Below are positions 1 to 8,355 of a stretch of DNA of 64,000 nt, piece after piece. The stretch comes from JAFKFH01 sp017307375 (GTDB lineage Bacteria > Pseudomonadota > Alphaproteobacteria > Ferrovibrionales > Ferrovibrionaceae). The DNA lies in the NCBI GenBank assembly GCA_965229335.1, contig OZ245874.1, forward strand, positions 2,418,001-2,482,000, written 5' to 3'. The notes beneath the pieces were generated by a model. It was given only the letters and a program-made list of their open reading frames with translations. It made no database searches and was not told the DNA's origin. A program made the position numbers and the translations under genes. Positions within the stretch are counted from its first letter, which is position 1. Every line of letters starts with the position of its first letter.

Positions 1-563
1 GCGCCATCCTGGCATCCGGCATCCGCCGTCCGGGCCGCGTCGGCCGGGTCGATCCCTGGCTCGGCCCGGTGCCGCAGCGCGACGGGGCGGTGGCGCTGGC
101 CCTCGACGTGCCGGTGGCCCGCGCCGATGCCGATCTCCTGGATCGGCTGGCCGGCCTGGCGGTCGACGGCCTGCGGCTGACGCCCTGGTCGGCGGTGGTG
201 CTGCCGGGCATTCCGGCAGAGCGGGTCGCGGCGGTCGTCGCCGCCTCCGGCCTTTCCACCGCGGTCGGCCAGCGGGTCGTGGCCTGTGCCGGATCGACCG
301 GCTGCGAACGCGGGTTGGCCGATACCAAGGCCGATGGCCGCCGGCTTGCCGCCGCGTTCGGGGGCCGTGGCGCCGGAACCGTGCATCTGGCCGGATGTGC
401 CAAGGGTTGCGCCCATCCGGGTGTGGCAGAGATCCTGGCGCTGGCCCGGTCCGACGGCCGCTACGACCTGCACCGCCAGGCCCGACCGGCCACGGCCGGG
501 ACGGCCTGGGCCGAGGGGGTTGGCCCGTCCGAGATGATCGAACAACTGGCGAGGGCGTCATGA
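1..563 (+). CDS. cobG: Precorrin-3B synthase CobG, C-terminal part (5' end outside window)
   Basis: The reading frame is open from the first bases of the window (first full codon at 3), so only the last 186 residues are present. CobG is a monooxygenase of the sulfite/nitrite reductase fold that makes precorrin-3B in the oxygen-dependent cobalamin route. The four-cysteine 4Fe-4S/siroheme pattern of this fold is visible as C-x5-C (codons at 285 and 303) and C-x3-C (around 396-410). The stop overlaps the next start in an ATGA. A sulfite or nitrite reductase cannot be excluded from this fragment alone; the call rests on the cob neighbours downstream. Confidence 0.85.
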   Translation, partial: AILASGIRRPGRVGRVDPWLGPVPQRDGAVALALDVPVARADADLLDRLAGLAVDGLRLTPWSAVVLPGIPAERVAAVVAASGLSTAVGQRVVACAGSTGCERGLADTKADGRRLAAAFGGRGAGTVHLAGCAKGCAHPGVAEILALARSDGRYDLHRQARPATAGTAWAEGVGPSEMIEQLARAS

Positions 564-817
564 AGGTTCTTGGCTGTCTGGCACTGCTGCTGATCGTCGC
601 CGGCTGCGCGACCCAGCCGGTACCGCCGGGCGCCACCGTCCCGGGCTTCTTCTTCGGGCTGTTTCACGGCTTCATCGCGCCGATCGCCTTCGTCATCGGC
701 CTGTTCACCGATATCCGGATGTATGCGTTCCCCAATTCCGGGTCCTGGTACGATTTCGGCTTCCTGATCGGGATTTCCGCCTGGGGTGGCGGCGGGGCGG
801 TGGTCGTCCGCCGATAG
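560..817 (+). CDS. Small conserved lipoprotein, function unknown
   Basis: This 85-residue protein starts at an ATG overlapping the cobG stop. It has a short basic N-terminus, a hydrophobic stretch and a lipobox (IVAGC, Cys at about residue 15), so it should be lipidated. The rest is rich in Phe, Gly and Trp, with a hydrophobic segment around residues 29-46 and a FPNSGSWYDFGF motif that I recall from small uncharacterised bacterial proteins. A glycine run near the end (WGGGGA) precedes two arginines. Its position inside the cob operon implies co-transcription, but I know of no role in cobalamin synthesis. Confidence 0.75.
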   Translation: MKVLGCLALLLIVAGCATQPVPPGATVPGFFFGLFHGFIAPIAFVIGLFTDIRMYAFPNSGSWYDFGFLIGISAWGGGGAVVVRR

Positions 818-881
818 CCCGCGCTTGCCTATCCCGTTCGGGCAGGGCAAAAAGCCCCGTCCACGGGAGAGCCATGCCTTG

Positions 882-1505
882 TTGAGCTACGTCAGGGACG
901 GGGCGGAAATCTATCGCCGCTCGTTCGCCACCATTCGGGCCGAGTCCGACCTTGCCCGCCTGCCGGCCGATATCGAGCCGGTGGCGGTGCGCCTGATCCA
1001 TACCTGCGGCATGACCGACCTGGTCGCCGATTTTGCCTGTTCGGCCGACATCGTCGCCCGCGGCCGTGCGGCGCTGCGGGCTGGTGCGCCGATCCTGTGC
1101 GATGCCAAGATGGTGGCGAGCGGCATCACCCGCGCCCGGCTGCCTGCCGGCAACGAGATCGTCTGCACGCTGGACGCGGCCGGCGTGCCGGCGCTTGCCG
1201 CCGGGCTCGGCACCACCCGGTCGGCCGCGGCGGTCGAACTGTGGCGCGACCGGCTGGCCGGCGCGATCGTGGCGATCGGCAACGCGCCGACCGCGCTGTT
1301 CCATCTGCTGGAGCGTCTCGACCAGGGCTGGCCGCGGCCTGCCGCGATCCTCGGCCTGCCGGTCGGGTTCATCGGCGCGGCCGAATCGAAGGCCGAATTG
1401 GCGCGCGATCCGCGCGGCGCCGCCTGGCTGACCGTGCATGGCCGCCGCGGCGGCAGCGCGATGGCGGTTGCGGCAGTCAACGCCATCGCGGATGCCCGCG
1501 AATGA
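882..1505 (+). CDS. cobH: Precorrin-8X methylmutase CobH
   Basis: CobH moves the C11 methyl group of precorrin-8X to C12, giving hydrogenobyrinic acid. The product is 207 residues, the usual size, and carries the family motif RLIHTCG with the catalytic His at residue 40. I chose the TTG at 882 because a purine-rich site (gggaga, 865-870) lies 11 bases upstream and the protein then begins LSYVRDGAEIYRRSF, as in relatives. An ATG at 874 is in another frame and stops after three codons. The in-frame upstream ATG at 786 would add an atypical extension. The stop overlaps the cobI start (ATGA). Confidence 0.92.
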   Translation: MSYVRDGAEIYRRSFATIRAESDLARLPADIEPVAVRLIHTCGMTDLVADFACSADIVARGRAALRAGAPILCDAKMVASGITRARLPAGNEIVCTLDAAGVPALAAGLGTTRSAAAVELWRDRLAGAIVAIGNAPTALFHLLERLDQGWPRPAAILGLPVGFIGAAESKAELARDPRGAAWLTVHGRRGGSAMAVAAVNAIADARE

Positions 1506-2224
1506 AGGGCCGCTTCTACGGTATCGGCTGCGGCCCCGGCGACCCCGAGCTGATGACGGTCAAGGCCGTGCGCCTGCTGGCCGAGGCCTCGATCGTCGCC
1601 TACCCTTGCGCCAAGGCCGAGGGCGGCGTGGCGCGCGGCATCGCCAAGACCTATCTGCGCCCCGACCAGACCCTGATCCCGCTGGTCTATCCGGTCACCG
1701 CCGGGCCGGGCGCCGATGCGCCGGGCTATCCGGCGCTGATGCGCCGGTTCTATGACGAGACGGCGGCGCAGTTGGCCGCGCATCTCGACGGCGGCGCCAC
1801 CGTCGCCATCCTCTGCGAAGGCGACCCGTTCTTCTTCGGTTCGTTCATCTATTGGCACAAGCGGCTGAGCCCGCATTACGACAGCATCGTCGTGCCTGGC
1901 GTCTCGTCGATCCTGGCCGCCCCGGTGGCGATGGACCGGCCGCTCTGCATCCGCACCGACACGGTGACGGTGATGCCGGCGACGATGTCGGAAGATGCGC
2001 TGACCGATCGGCTGCTGCGGACCGACGCCGCCGTGATCATGAAGCTCGGCCGCACCTTCGCCAAGGTGCGGCGGGCGCTGGTCCGTGCGGGCCGACTCGA
2101 CGATGCCGTCTATGTCGAGCGGGCCAGCTGGGCCGACCAGCGCGTACTGCCCGCCGCCGGCATCGATCCCGCGACCGTGCCCTATTTCTCGGTCGTGGTG
2201 GTGCCCGGCTCGACCCCGGACTGA
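1502..2224 (+). CDS. cobI: Precorrin-2 C20-methyltransferase CobI
   Basis: CobI uses SAM to methylate C20 of precorrin-2, giving precorrin-3A, the substrate of CobG. The 240-residue protein has the tetrapyrrole-methylase fold: the N-terminal GIGCGPGDPELMT loop (residues 6-18) and CEGDPFFFGSF near residue 105, both hallmarks of the CobI/CbiL branch. The start overlaps the cobH stop. The next gene begins 4 bases after the stop at a TTG, so the genes are probably translationally coupled. Confidence 0.93.
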   Translation: MKGRFYGIGCGPGDPELMTVKAVRLLAEASIVAYPCAKAEGGVARGIAKTYLRPDQTLIPLVYPVTAGPGADAPGYPALMRRFYDETAAQLAAHLDGGATVAILCEGDPFFFGSFIYWHKRLSPHYDSIVVPGVSSILAAPVAMDRPLCIRTDTVTVMPATMSEDALTDRLLRTDAAVIMKLGRTFAKVRRALVRAGRLDDAVYVERASWADQRVLPAAGIDPATVPYFSVVVVPGSTPD

Positions 2225-2228
2225 AGCG

Positions 2229-3602
2229 TTGGCCGGGATCGCCTTCGTCGTCCTCAACCCGCAGGGGCTGGCGCTGGCCCGCCGGATCCAGGCCGCTCTG
2301 GGCGAAGGGCGCATCCATGCCCTGGCTACCCGCGTCGAGGGTGGCGACGAGGGCTTTGCCGATACCCGGGCGACGGTGCAGCGTCTCTATGGCGAGGGCC
2401 ACGCCGTCGTCGGCCTCTGCGCCGCGGGCATCCTGATCCGCCTGGTCGCGCCGCTTCTGTCGGACAAGCGGGCCGAGCCGCCGTTGCTGGCCCTCGCCGA
2501 TGACGGCGCCGTCGTCGTGCCGCTGCTCGGCGGGCTGACCGGCGGGCACGAACTGGCCGAGCGCATCGCGGCCGCCTGCGGCGCGGCGGCGGCCGTGACT
2601 GCCAGCGGGGCGCGCCGGTTCGGCCTGGCGCTCGAGGCGCCGCCGGACGGCTACACCCTGGTCAATCCCGAAGACGCCAAGTCCGTCACCTCGGCGATCC
2701 TCGCCGGCGCCACCGTCCGGCTGGAGGGCGAGGCGCCCTGGCTTGCCGATTCCGGCCTGCCGTTCGCCGCCGAGGGCGAGATCGTCATTCGGATCGCCGA
2801 CCGACCCGGCGCACCGCCGCCCGGGGGGCTCCTCTATGTCCGCGCCGGCGGCGGCCGTCTGGACGTCGTCGGCACCGGCCCGGGCGCGGCCGAGTGGCTG
2901 ACCCCGGAAGTGCGCCGCGTGCTGGATGCCGCGACCGACCTGGTCGGCTACTTCACCTATCTCGACATGGTGCCGCCCCGTCCCGGCCAGCGCCGGCATG
3001 CGTCGGACAATCGCGAGGAACTGGCCCGGGCGCGCCAGGCCCTCGACCTCGCCGCCGAAGGGCGCCGCGTCGCCGTCGTCTCCTCGGGCGATCCGGGAAT
3101 CTTTGCCATGGCCGCCGCGGTGATGGAGGCGCTCGACCTCGAACCCGCGCGCTGGCCCGGCGTCGCCGTTGGGGTGTGCCCGGGGTTGTCGGCGATGCAG
3201 GCCGCGGCCGCCCGGCTCGGCGCGCCGCTCGGTCACGACTTCGCGGTCATCTCGCTGTCGGACAACCTGAAGCCGGCCGAGATCGTCACCCGCCGGCTCG
3301 AAGCTGCCGCCGCGGCCGACTTCGTCCTGGCGCTCTACAATCCCGCCGGCAAGGTGCGGCGCGACGGGCTGGCCCGGGCGCACGCGACCCTGCTTGCCGG
3401 CCGCGGAGCCGATGCGGTGGTCGTCCAGGCGCGCGACGTCGGCCGGCCGGGCGAACGGATCACGGTGACCACGCTCGGGGCCCTCGACCTCGACAGCGTC
3501 GACATGCGCACGCTGCTGATCGTCGGCTCGTCCCGGACACGGGTCTTCACCGCCAGCGGCCGCCAGTTCGTCTATACCCCGCGCAGCCATCCCGGCCTAT
3601 GA
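2229..3602 (+). CDS. cobJ: CbiG-like domain fused to precorrin-3B C17-methyltransferase CobJ
   Basis: The 457-residue protein has two parts. Residues 1 to about 205 resemble the N-terminal and middle regions of CbiG (GLCAAGILIRLVAP near 62-75, then a Gly-rich loop at 99-109). From about residue 211 (LDVVGTGPGA) it is a complete CobJ/CbiH methylase, which methylates C17 and contracts the ring. CbiG opens the lactone in the cobalt-early pathway, so beside CobG this domain may be structural or accessory. The loop reads LLGGLTGGHEL where CbiG proteins usually have SGHxGGAN, so it looks degenerate. TTG 2229 is the only start that avoids an out-of-family N-terminus; I see no ATG or GTG nearby. Confidence 0.88.
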   Translation: MAGIAFVVLNPQGLALARRIQAALGEGRIHALATRVEGGDEGFADTRATVQRLYGEGHAVVGLCAAGILIRLVAPLLSDKRAEPPLLALADDGAVVVPLLGGLTGGHELAERIAAACGAAAAVTASGARRFGLALEAPPDGYTLVNPEDAKSVTSAILAGATVRLEGEAPWLADSGLPFAAEGEIVIRIADRPGAPPPGGLLYVRAGGGRLDVVGTGPGAAEWLTPEVRRVLDAATDLVGYFTYLDMVPPRPGQRRHASDNREELARARQALDLAAEGRRVAVVSSGDPGIFAMAAAVMEALDLEPARWPGVAVGVCPGLSAMQAAAARLGAPLGHDFAVISLSDNLKPAEIVTRRLEAAAAADFVLALYNPAGKVRRDGLARAHATLLAGRGADAVVVQARDVGRPGERITVTTLGALDLDSVDMRTLLIVGSSRTRVFTASGRQFVYTPRSHPGL

Positions 3603-3609
3603 TCGGCCG

Positions 3610-4743
3610 ATGAGCGACGAGCCCGTCCGCGATCCCGAAACCGGCCGCGTGCTGCGCTATGGCTGGACCACCGGGGCCTGCGCCACCGCGGCCGCGAAGG
3701 CCGCCTATCAGGCGCTGCTGACCGGGGCCTTTCCCGATCCGGTGACGATCACCCTGCCGCAGGGCCAGACGCCGTCCTTCGCGCTGGCGCGGACGGAAAC
3801 GGGCGTAGGCTGGGCCGAGGCCGGCATCGTCAAGGATGCGGGCGACGATCCCGACGTCACCCACCAGGCGCTGATCGTGGCGCGGGTCAGCCACGGCCCG
3901 GCCGGGTCCGGCGTGACCTTCCGCGCCGGCCCCGGCGTCGGCACGGTGACGATGCCGGGCCTGCCGCTGCCGCCCGGCGAACCGGCGATCAATCCCGCGC
4001 CGCGGGCGATGATGCGCGCGGCAATGGCCGAGGTCGCGGCGGCGCAGGGCGGGGCGGGCGACGTGGTCATCGAGATCTCGGTGCCGAACGGCGCCGCCCT
4101 GGCGGCGAGGACCTGGAACGGCCGGCTCGGCATCGTCGGCGGGTTGTCGATCCTCGGCACCACCGGCATCGTCGTGCCCTTTTCCTGCTCGGCCTGGATC
4201 CATTCGATCCATCGCGGCATCGACGTCGCGCGCGCCAACGGCTATCGCCATGTCGCCGCCTGCGTCGGCAATACCTCGGAGAAGATGGTCCAGGCGCGCT
4301 ACGGCCTGCCCGAAACCGCGCTGCTCGACATGGGCGATTTTGTCGGTGGCATGCTGAAATACCTGCGCCGCCACCCGGTGCCGCAGCTCACCATCGCCGG
4401 CGGCTTCGCCAAGCTCTCCAAGCTTGCCGCCGGCCATCTCGACCTGCATTCCGGCCGCTCGCAGGTCGATCGCGACGGGCTTGCCGCGATGCTGGACGAC
4501 CTCGGCGCCGAGCGCAGCCTGGTCGAGCGTGCCAAGAGTGCCAACACGGCGCTGGAAATCCTCACTCTGGCCCAGGCCGCCGGGCTGAACCTGGCCGATC
4601 GCGTGGCGCAGGCCGCGCGCGACGTGGCGGTCGCCGAGTTGCGCGGCGCGCCGGTCGAGGTCGAGCTGCTGCTGTCCGACAGGCAGGGCAACCCGGTCGG
4701 CCGGGCGGCCACGTCAGGGTTTGAGGTGCCGGGCGTGGCCTGA
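3610..4743 (+). CDS. cbiD: Cobalt-precorrin-5B C1-methyltransferase CbiD
   Basis: CbiD adds the C1 methyl group in the anaerobic pathway; here it probably replaces CobF. The 377-residue length fits, and the N-terminus has the diagnostic YGWTTGACATAAAKAA stretch (residues 17-32). Later motifs include IVGGLSILGTTGIV and the cobalamin-family ACVGNTSEK. It starts 7 bases after cobJ. Its last 30 bases overlap the cobM 3' end on the other strand, an unusually tight convergent join. Confidence 0.93.
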   Translation: MSDEPVRDPETGRVLRYGWTTGACATAAAKAAYQALLTGAFPDPVTITLPQGQTPSFALARTETGVGWAEAGIVKDAGDDPDVTHQALIVARVSHGPAGSGVTFRAGPGVGTVTMPGLPLPPGEPAINPAPRAMMRAAMAEVAAAQGGAGDVVIEISVPNGAALAARTWNGRLGIVGGLSILGTTGIVVPFSCSAWIHSIHRGIDVARANGYRHVAACVGNTSEKMVQARYGLPETALLDMGDFVGGMLKYLRRHPVPQLTIAGGFAKLSKLAAGHLDLHSGRSQVDRDGLAAMLDDLGAERSLVERAKSANTALEILTLAQAAGLNLADRVAQAARDVAVAELRGAPVEVELLLSDRQGNPVGRAATSGFEVPGVA

Positions 4744-5466
4744 GTCGTAGAGCGCGCTGGTGCGGCGCAGTTCACCGTCCAGCACCCGCCCGACCATCAC
4801 CAGCGCAGTGCGCTCGATGCCCGCCGCCCGGGTCCTCGCCGCAATGTCGGACAGCGTGCCGGCGATCACCTGCTCGTCGGGCCAACTGGCGCGGGCGATC
4901 ACCGCTGCCGGGCAATCGGCCCCGTAGAGCGGGACCAGCGTCTCGACGATGCGCGGCAAAGCCTTGACCGACAGGTGCAAGGCGAGGGTCGCGCGCGACT
5001 GTGCCAGCAGCGCCAGATCCTCGTGCGGCGGCATCGCCGAGGCACGGGTGGCGACCCGGGTCAGGATCACGGTCTGGGCAATCTCGGGCAGGGTCAGTTC
5101 GACGCCGAGCGTCGCCGCCGCTGCCGCGAAGGCGGGCACGCCGGGCACGATCCGGTAGGGGATGCCGCGCCGGCGCAATTCGGCGATCTGCTCGCCGATC
5201 GCGCCGTAGAGCGACGGATCGCCCGAATGCACGCGCGCCACGTCGTGTCCCGCGTCGTGCGCCGCCACGATCTCGGCGATGATCGCGTCGAGATCCAGGC
5301 CTGCGGTATCGACGACCCGGGCACCGGCCGGGGCATGGGCGACGACGGCGGCCGGCACCAGCGACCCGGCATAGAGGCAGACCGGGCAGCGGGCGATCAG
5401 GTCGCGCGCCTTCAGGGTCAGCAGGTCGGGGTCGCCGGGGCCGGCGCCGATGAACCAGACGGTCAT
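4714..5466 (-). CDS. cobM: Precorrin-4 C11-methyltransferase CobM
   Basis: CobM methylates C11 of precorrin-4. The 250-residue product has the SAM-binding loop FIGAGPGDPDLLTLKA at residues 5-20, the YAGSLV segment and VHSGDPSLYGAIGEQ near residue 85, all typical of CobM/CbiF. ATG 5466 overlaps the cobL stop (ATGA), making it the last gene of a cobK-cobL-cobM operon. It ends inside the cbiD 3' end. Confidence 0.94.
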   Translation of the reverse strand: MTVWFIGAGPGDPDLLTLKARDLIARCPVCLYAGSLVPAAVVAHAPAGARVVDTAGLDLDAIIAEIVAAHDAGHDVARVHSGDPSLYGAIGEQIAELRRRGIPYRIVPGVPAFAAAAATLGVELTLPEIAQTVILTRVATRASAMPPHEDLALLAQSRATLALHLSVKALPRIVETLVPLYGADCPAAVIARASWPDEQVIAGTLSDIAARTRAAGIERTALVMVGRVLDGELRRTSALYDSGHARHLKP

Positions 5467-6671
5467 GGGCGCGGCTTCTCGATCGCCCATTGCACCACCG
5501 GCATCGCCGGCCGCCAGCCGGTGAAGCCGCCGATGGTTTCGGTGCGGCTGATGCTGAGTCGGGTCAACTCGCCGCCGCGGGCCGCGAACTCGGCCAGCAG
5601 CACCGCCTCGCTCTCGAGCGTGACGGTGTTGGCCACCAGGCGGCCGCCGGGCTTCAGCGCCTGCCAGCAAAGCGCGACGATGCCGGGGGTGGTCAGGCCG
5701 CCGCCGATGAAGATCGCATCCGGGCGGTCCAGCCCGGCCAGCGCTGCCGGGACCTCCCCCTGGACCACCCGCAGCCGCGGCACGCCGAGATGTTCGGCAT
5801 TGAGCCGGGCGCGGGCGGCGCGCGACGGGTTGCGCTCGATGCCGACGGCCTGGGCGGTCGGGCAGGCGCGCAGCCATTCGATCGCGATCGACCCCGAGCC
5901 GGCGCCGATGTCCCACAGCAACTCGCCCGGCCGTGGCGACAGCCGCGCCAGGCTGGCGGCGCGGACGTCGCGCTTGGTGATCTGGCCGTCATGGTCGAAG
6001 GCATCGTCGGGCAGTCCCGGCACCCTGGCCAGGATCAGCGCGTCGGTCTCGGCGCGCAGATCGATCGCCAGCAGGTTCAGGTCGGCAAAGACCTTGTCGG
6101 CCGGCCAATCGGCGACCTTCATCGTATGAATGTTTTCCTGCGGTCCACCCAGGTGCTCCATGACGTGGACGATCGAGCGGGCGAAGCCGCGTGTCGCCAG
6201 CAGCGAGGCGACCTGGTGCGGCGTGGCCCGATCGGCCGATAGCAGGATGACCCGCACGCCGTCGAACAATTCCGGCACCAGGCCGGAAACCGGCCGGCCG
6301 CAGGCCGAGACCAGGACGGTCGTCTGCTGGTCCCAGCCGAGCCGGGCGCAGGCCAGGGCCAGCGACGACACGGCCGGAATCACCTCGATCGATCCGGGCG
6401 GCAGCCTTCTTGCCAGGGTCGCGGCGACGCCGTGCAGCAGCGGATCGCCGCTTGCCAGCACGACGACCGGCCGATCGCTGGCCGCGATTTCCTCGATCAG
6501 CGGATGCATCGGCGAGGGCCAGGCCCGGGCGGGCGCCAGGCCCTTCGGCAGCAGCCCGATCTGGCGTTCCGCACCAACGATCTGCCGGGCCTGGGTCAGC
6601 GCGTCGCGCGCCGCCGGCGACAGCCCGGCCCAGCCATCCTCGCCGATGCCGACGACCGTCACCTTAGCCAT
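5463..6671 (-). CDS. cobL: Precorrin-6Y C5,15-methyltransferase (decarboxylating) CobL
   Basis: CobL methylates C5 and C15 and decarboxylates the C12 acetate. The 402-residue protein is a fusion of a CbiE-like tetrapyrrole methylase (residues 1 to about 205, starting VTVVGIGEDGW) and a CbiT-like Rossmann methyltransferase (about 225-402) with SAM motif LLWDIGAGSGSIAIEW near 251-266, preceded by the family motif ITKRDVRA. ATG 6671 is chosen because the protein then begins MAKVTVVGIG. An upstream ATG at 6710 would add 13 atypical residues. It overlaps the cobK 3' end by 8 bases. Confidence 0.94.
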   Translation of the reverse strand: MAKVTVVGIGEDGWAGLSPAARDALTQARQIVGAERQIGLLPKGLAPARAWPSPMHPLIEEIAASDRPVVVLASGDPLLHGVAATLARRLPPGSIEVIPAVSSLALACARLGWDQQTTVLVSACGRPVSGLVPELFDGVRVILLSADRATPHQVASLLATRGFARSIVHVMEHLGGPQENIHTMKVADWPADKVFADLNLLAIDLRAETDALILARVPGLPDDAFDHDGQITKRDVRAASLARLSPRPGELLWDIGAGSGSIAIEWLRACPTAQAVGIERNPSRAARARLNAEHLGVPRLRVVQGEVPAALAGLDRPDAIFIGGGLTTPGIVALCWQALKPGGRLVANTVTLESEAVLLAEFAARGGELTRLSISRTETIGGFTGWRPAMPVVQWAIEKPRP

Positions 6672-7410
6672 GGCTGAGCCCCCTGATCCAATCCAGTGCG
6701 GCCGCCGCACCCGGCACCAGCACGCCGTCGGGTGGTGGCGGGCGGCGCACCATGACGACCGGCAGGCCCAGCCGGCGCGCCGCGGTCAGTTTGGCTTCGG
6801 CGGCCGGGCCGCCCGAATTCTTGGTGACGATCGACCGGATGCCGTGCCGCTCGATCAGCGCCAGTTCGTCGTCCAGCACGAAGGGGCCGCGGGCTTCGAC
6901 ATAGGTGAAATCCGGTGCCGGATCCGGCCGGTCGATGACCCGGGCGACGAAGACGACGTCGCGGCGCGCGGCGAAGGAGGCAAGCTCGGTCCGCCCGACC
7001 GTCAGGAAGCAGGGCGACGCGGGGACCGCCCGGGCCGCCGCGACCATGTCGTCGACTTCCCGCCAGTCGTCGCCCGGCTGTGGCGTCCATGGCGGTCGCA
7101 GCACGTGGATGACCGGCACCCCGGCAGTGGCGGCGGCGCGGGCGGCATTGGCGGACATCTGGCGGGCGAACGGATGGGTCGAATCGACGACCGCATCGAT
7201 TTGCTCCGCGGCGAGCCAGGCCGCGAGGCCGTCGGGGCCGCCGAACCCGCCGATGCGGACATGGCCGGGCACGGCCCGCCGTTCGCGCGTCACCCCGGCC
7301 ATCGCCGTGATCGCCTCGACCTCGCCGTCGCCGGCCAGTTGTTCGGCGAGGTCGAAGGCCTCGGCCGACCCACCGAGGACGAGGACGCGGAAACGACGGC
7401 TGGCGGGCAC
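6664..7410 (-). CDS. cobK: Precorrin-6A reductase CobK
   Basis: CobK reduces precorrin-6A to precorrin-6B with NADPH. The 248-residue product has the N-terminal nucleotide-binding LVLGGSAEAFDLA (about 9-21), the VVDSTHPFARQMSANA motif near 73-88 and VTKNSGGPAAEAK near 192-204, all strongly conserved in CobK. The start is a GTG at 7410: on the minus strand an AGGAG (7423-7419) lies 8 bases upstream. It is divergent from cobA across only 48 bases. Confidence 0.93.
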   Translation of the reverse strand: MPASRRFRVLVLGGSAEAFDLAEQLAGDGEVEAITAMAGVTRERRAVPGHVRIGGFGGPDGLAAWLAAEQIDAVVDSTHPFARQMSANAARAAATAGVPVIHVLRPPWTPQPGDDWREVDDMVAAARAVPASPCFLTVGRTELASFAARRDVVFVARVIDRPDPAPDFTYVEARGPFVLDDELALIERHGIRSIVTKNSGGPAAEAKLTAARRLGLPVVMVRRPPPPDGVLVPGAAAALDWIRGLSHG

Positions 7411-7458
7411 GACCCGAACTCCTGTTCATGCAAAGGCGCGGCCATTATAATCGGACGC
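7411..7458. promoter_or_regulatory. Short divergent promoter region between cobK and cobA
   Basis: Only 48 bases separate the two divergent starts. On the plus strand there is a consensus -10 hexamer, TATAAT at 7446-7451, with a weak -35 (TGTTCA, 7423-7428) 17 bases upstream. Initiation from it would fall at about 7458, next to the cobA ATG at 7459, implying a leaderless or nearly leaderless message. The cobK AGGAG ribosome site lies inside this same interval. Confidence 0.4.
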
Positions 7459-8355
7459 ATGAGTATCGTCAGCGATAGCGCGTTTCGCGATCAGCCCAAA
7501 GCGTCACATCCGTCCGGCGACCGGGTGTCTGCCGACCGGGCCCCGGCCGACTGGACGGCGGCGATGCCCGTGTTCCAGCCCGGCTGGGTCTGGCTTGCCG
7601 GTGCGGGGCCGGGCGATCCCGGGCTGATCACGCTGCAGGTGCTGCACGGGCTGCAGCGCGCCGACGTGATCTTCTACGATGCGCTGGTCGGCGAGGGCGT
7701 GCTGGATTTCGCCCCTGCCGCCACCCGGCGCATCTTCGTCGGCAAGCGGGGGGGCGTCGCCTCACCCCGCCAGCCGGAGATCAACCGCCAATTGATCGAA
7801 GCGGCGCGCAGCGGCGCCCGCGTGTTGCGCCTGAAGGGCGGCGATCCCTTCGTCTTCGGCCGCGGCGCCGAGGAGGCGAGCGGCCTGTTCGAGGCCGGGG
7901 TGCCGTTCCGGGTCCTGCCGGGGGTCACCTCGGGCATCGGCGGCCTTGCCTATGCCGGCATTCCGGTGACCCATCGCGACCACAATCATGCGGTCACGTT
8001 CATCACCGCGCATGACCAGAGCGGCGATATCGCCCGCGCCCTGGACTGGCCGGCGCTGGCCAGGGGCGCACCCGTCCTGGTCATCTACATGGGCTTTCGC
8101 CTGCTCGGGCCGATCGCCGAGCGGCTGCTGGCTGCCGGCCGTCCGGCCGACGAGCCGGTCGCGGTGGTCTCCAAGGCGACGACGGCCGAGCAGCGCACGC
8201 TGGTCACGACCCTCGGTGCCTGCGTGGCCGAGACCGAGGCCGCCGGCATCGAATCGCCGGTGCTGATCGTCGTCGGCCCGGTGGTGCGCGCCCGGCCGTT
8301 GCTGAACTGGTTCGAGGCGCTGACGCCGCCGCAAGCGGCCCTCAAGTCCGCCTGA
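7459..8355 (+). CDS. cobA: Uroporphyrinogen-III C-methyltransferase CobA
   Basis: CobA methylates uroporphyrinogen III at C2 and C7 to give precorrin-2, the entry to cobalamin and siroheme. The 298-residue product has LAGAGPGDPGLITL at 47-60, the LKGGDPFVFGRGAEE motif and a GVTSGIGGLAYAGIPVTHR stretch, all SUMT hallmarks. There is no CysG-type dehydrogenase domain. A roughly 35-residue hydrophilic N-terminal extension precedes the fold; ATG 7564 (MPVFQPGW) is an alternative start if the TATAAT at 7446 drives a longer leader. The stop overlaps the cobB start (TGATG). Confidence 0.93.
   Translation: MSIVSDSAFRDQPKASHPSGDRVSADRAPADWTAAMPVFQPGWVWLAGAGPGDPGLITLQVLHGLQRADVIFYDALVGEGVLDFAPAATRRIFVGKRGGVASPRQPEINRQLIEAARSGARVLRLKGGDPFVFGRGAEEASGLFEAGVPFRVLPGVTSGIGGLAYAGIPVTHRDHNHAVTFITAHDQSGDIARALDWPALARGAPVLVIYMGFRLLGPIAERLLAAGRPADEPVAVVSKATTAEQRTLVTTLGACVAETEAAGIESPVLIVVGPVVRARPLLNWFEALTPPQAALKSA

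Noticed and set aside
874..885. ATG before cobH
   Set aside because: It is out of frame and reaches a stop after three codons; TTG 882 gives the family N-terminus.
2037..3590. 517-codon minus-strand open frame opposite cobI and cobJ
   Set aside because: It covers well-supported genes on the other strand and has an Arg/Gly-rich composition typical of GC-rich shadows.
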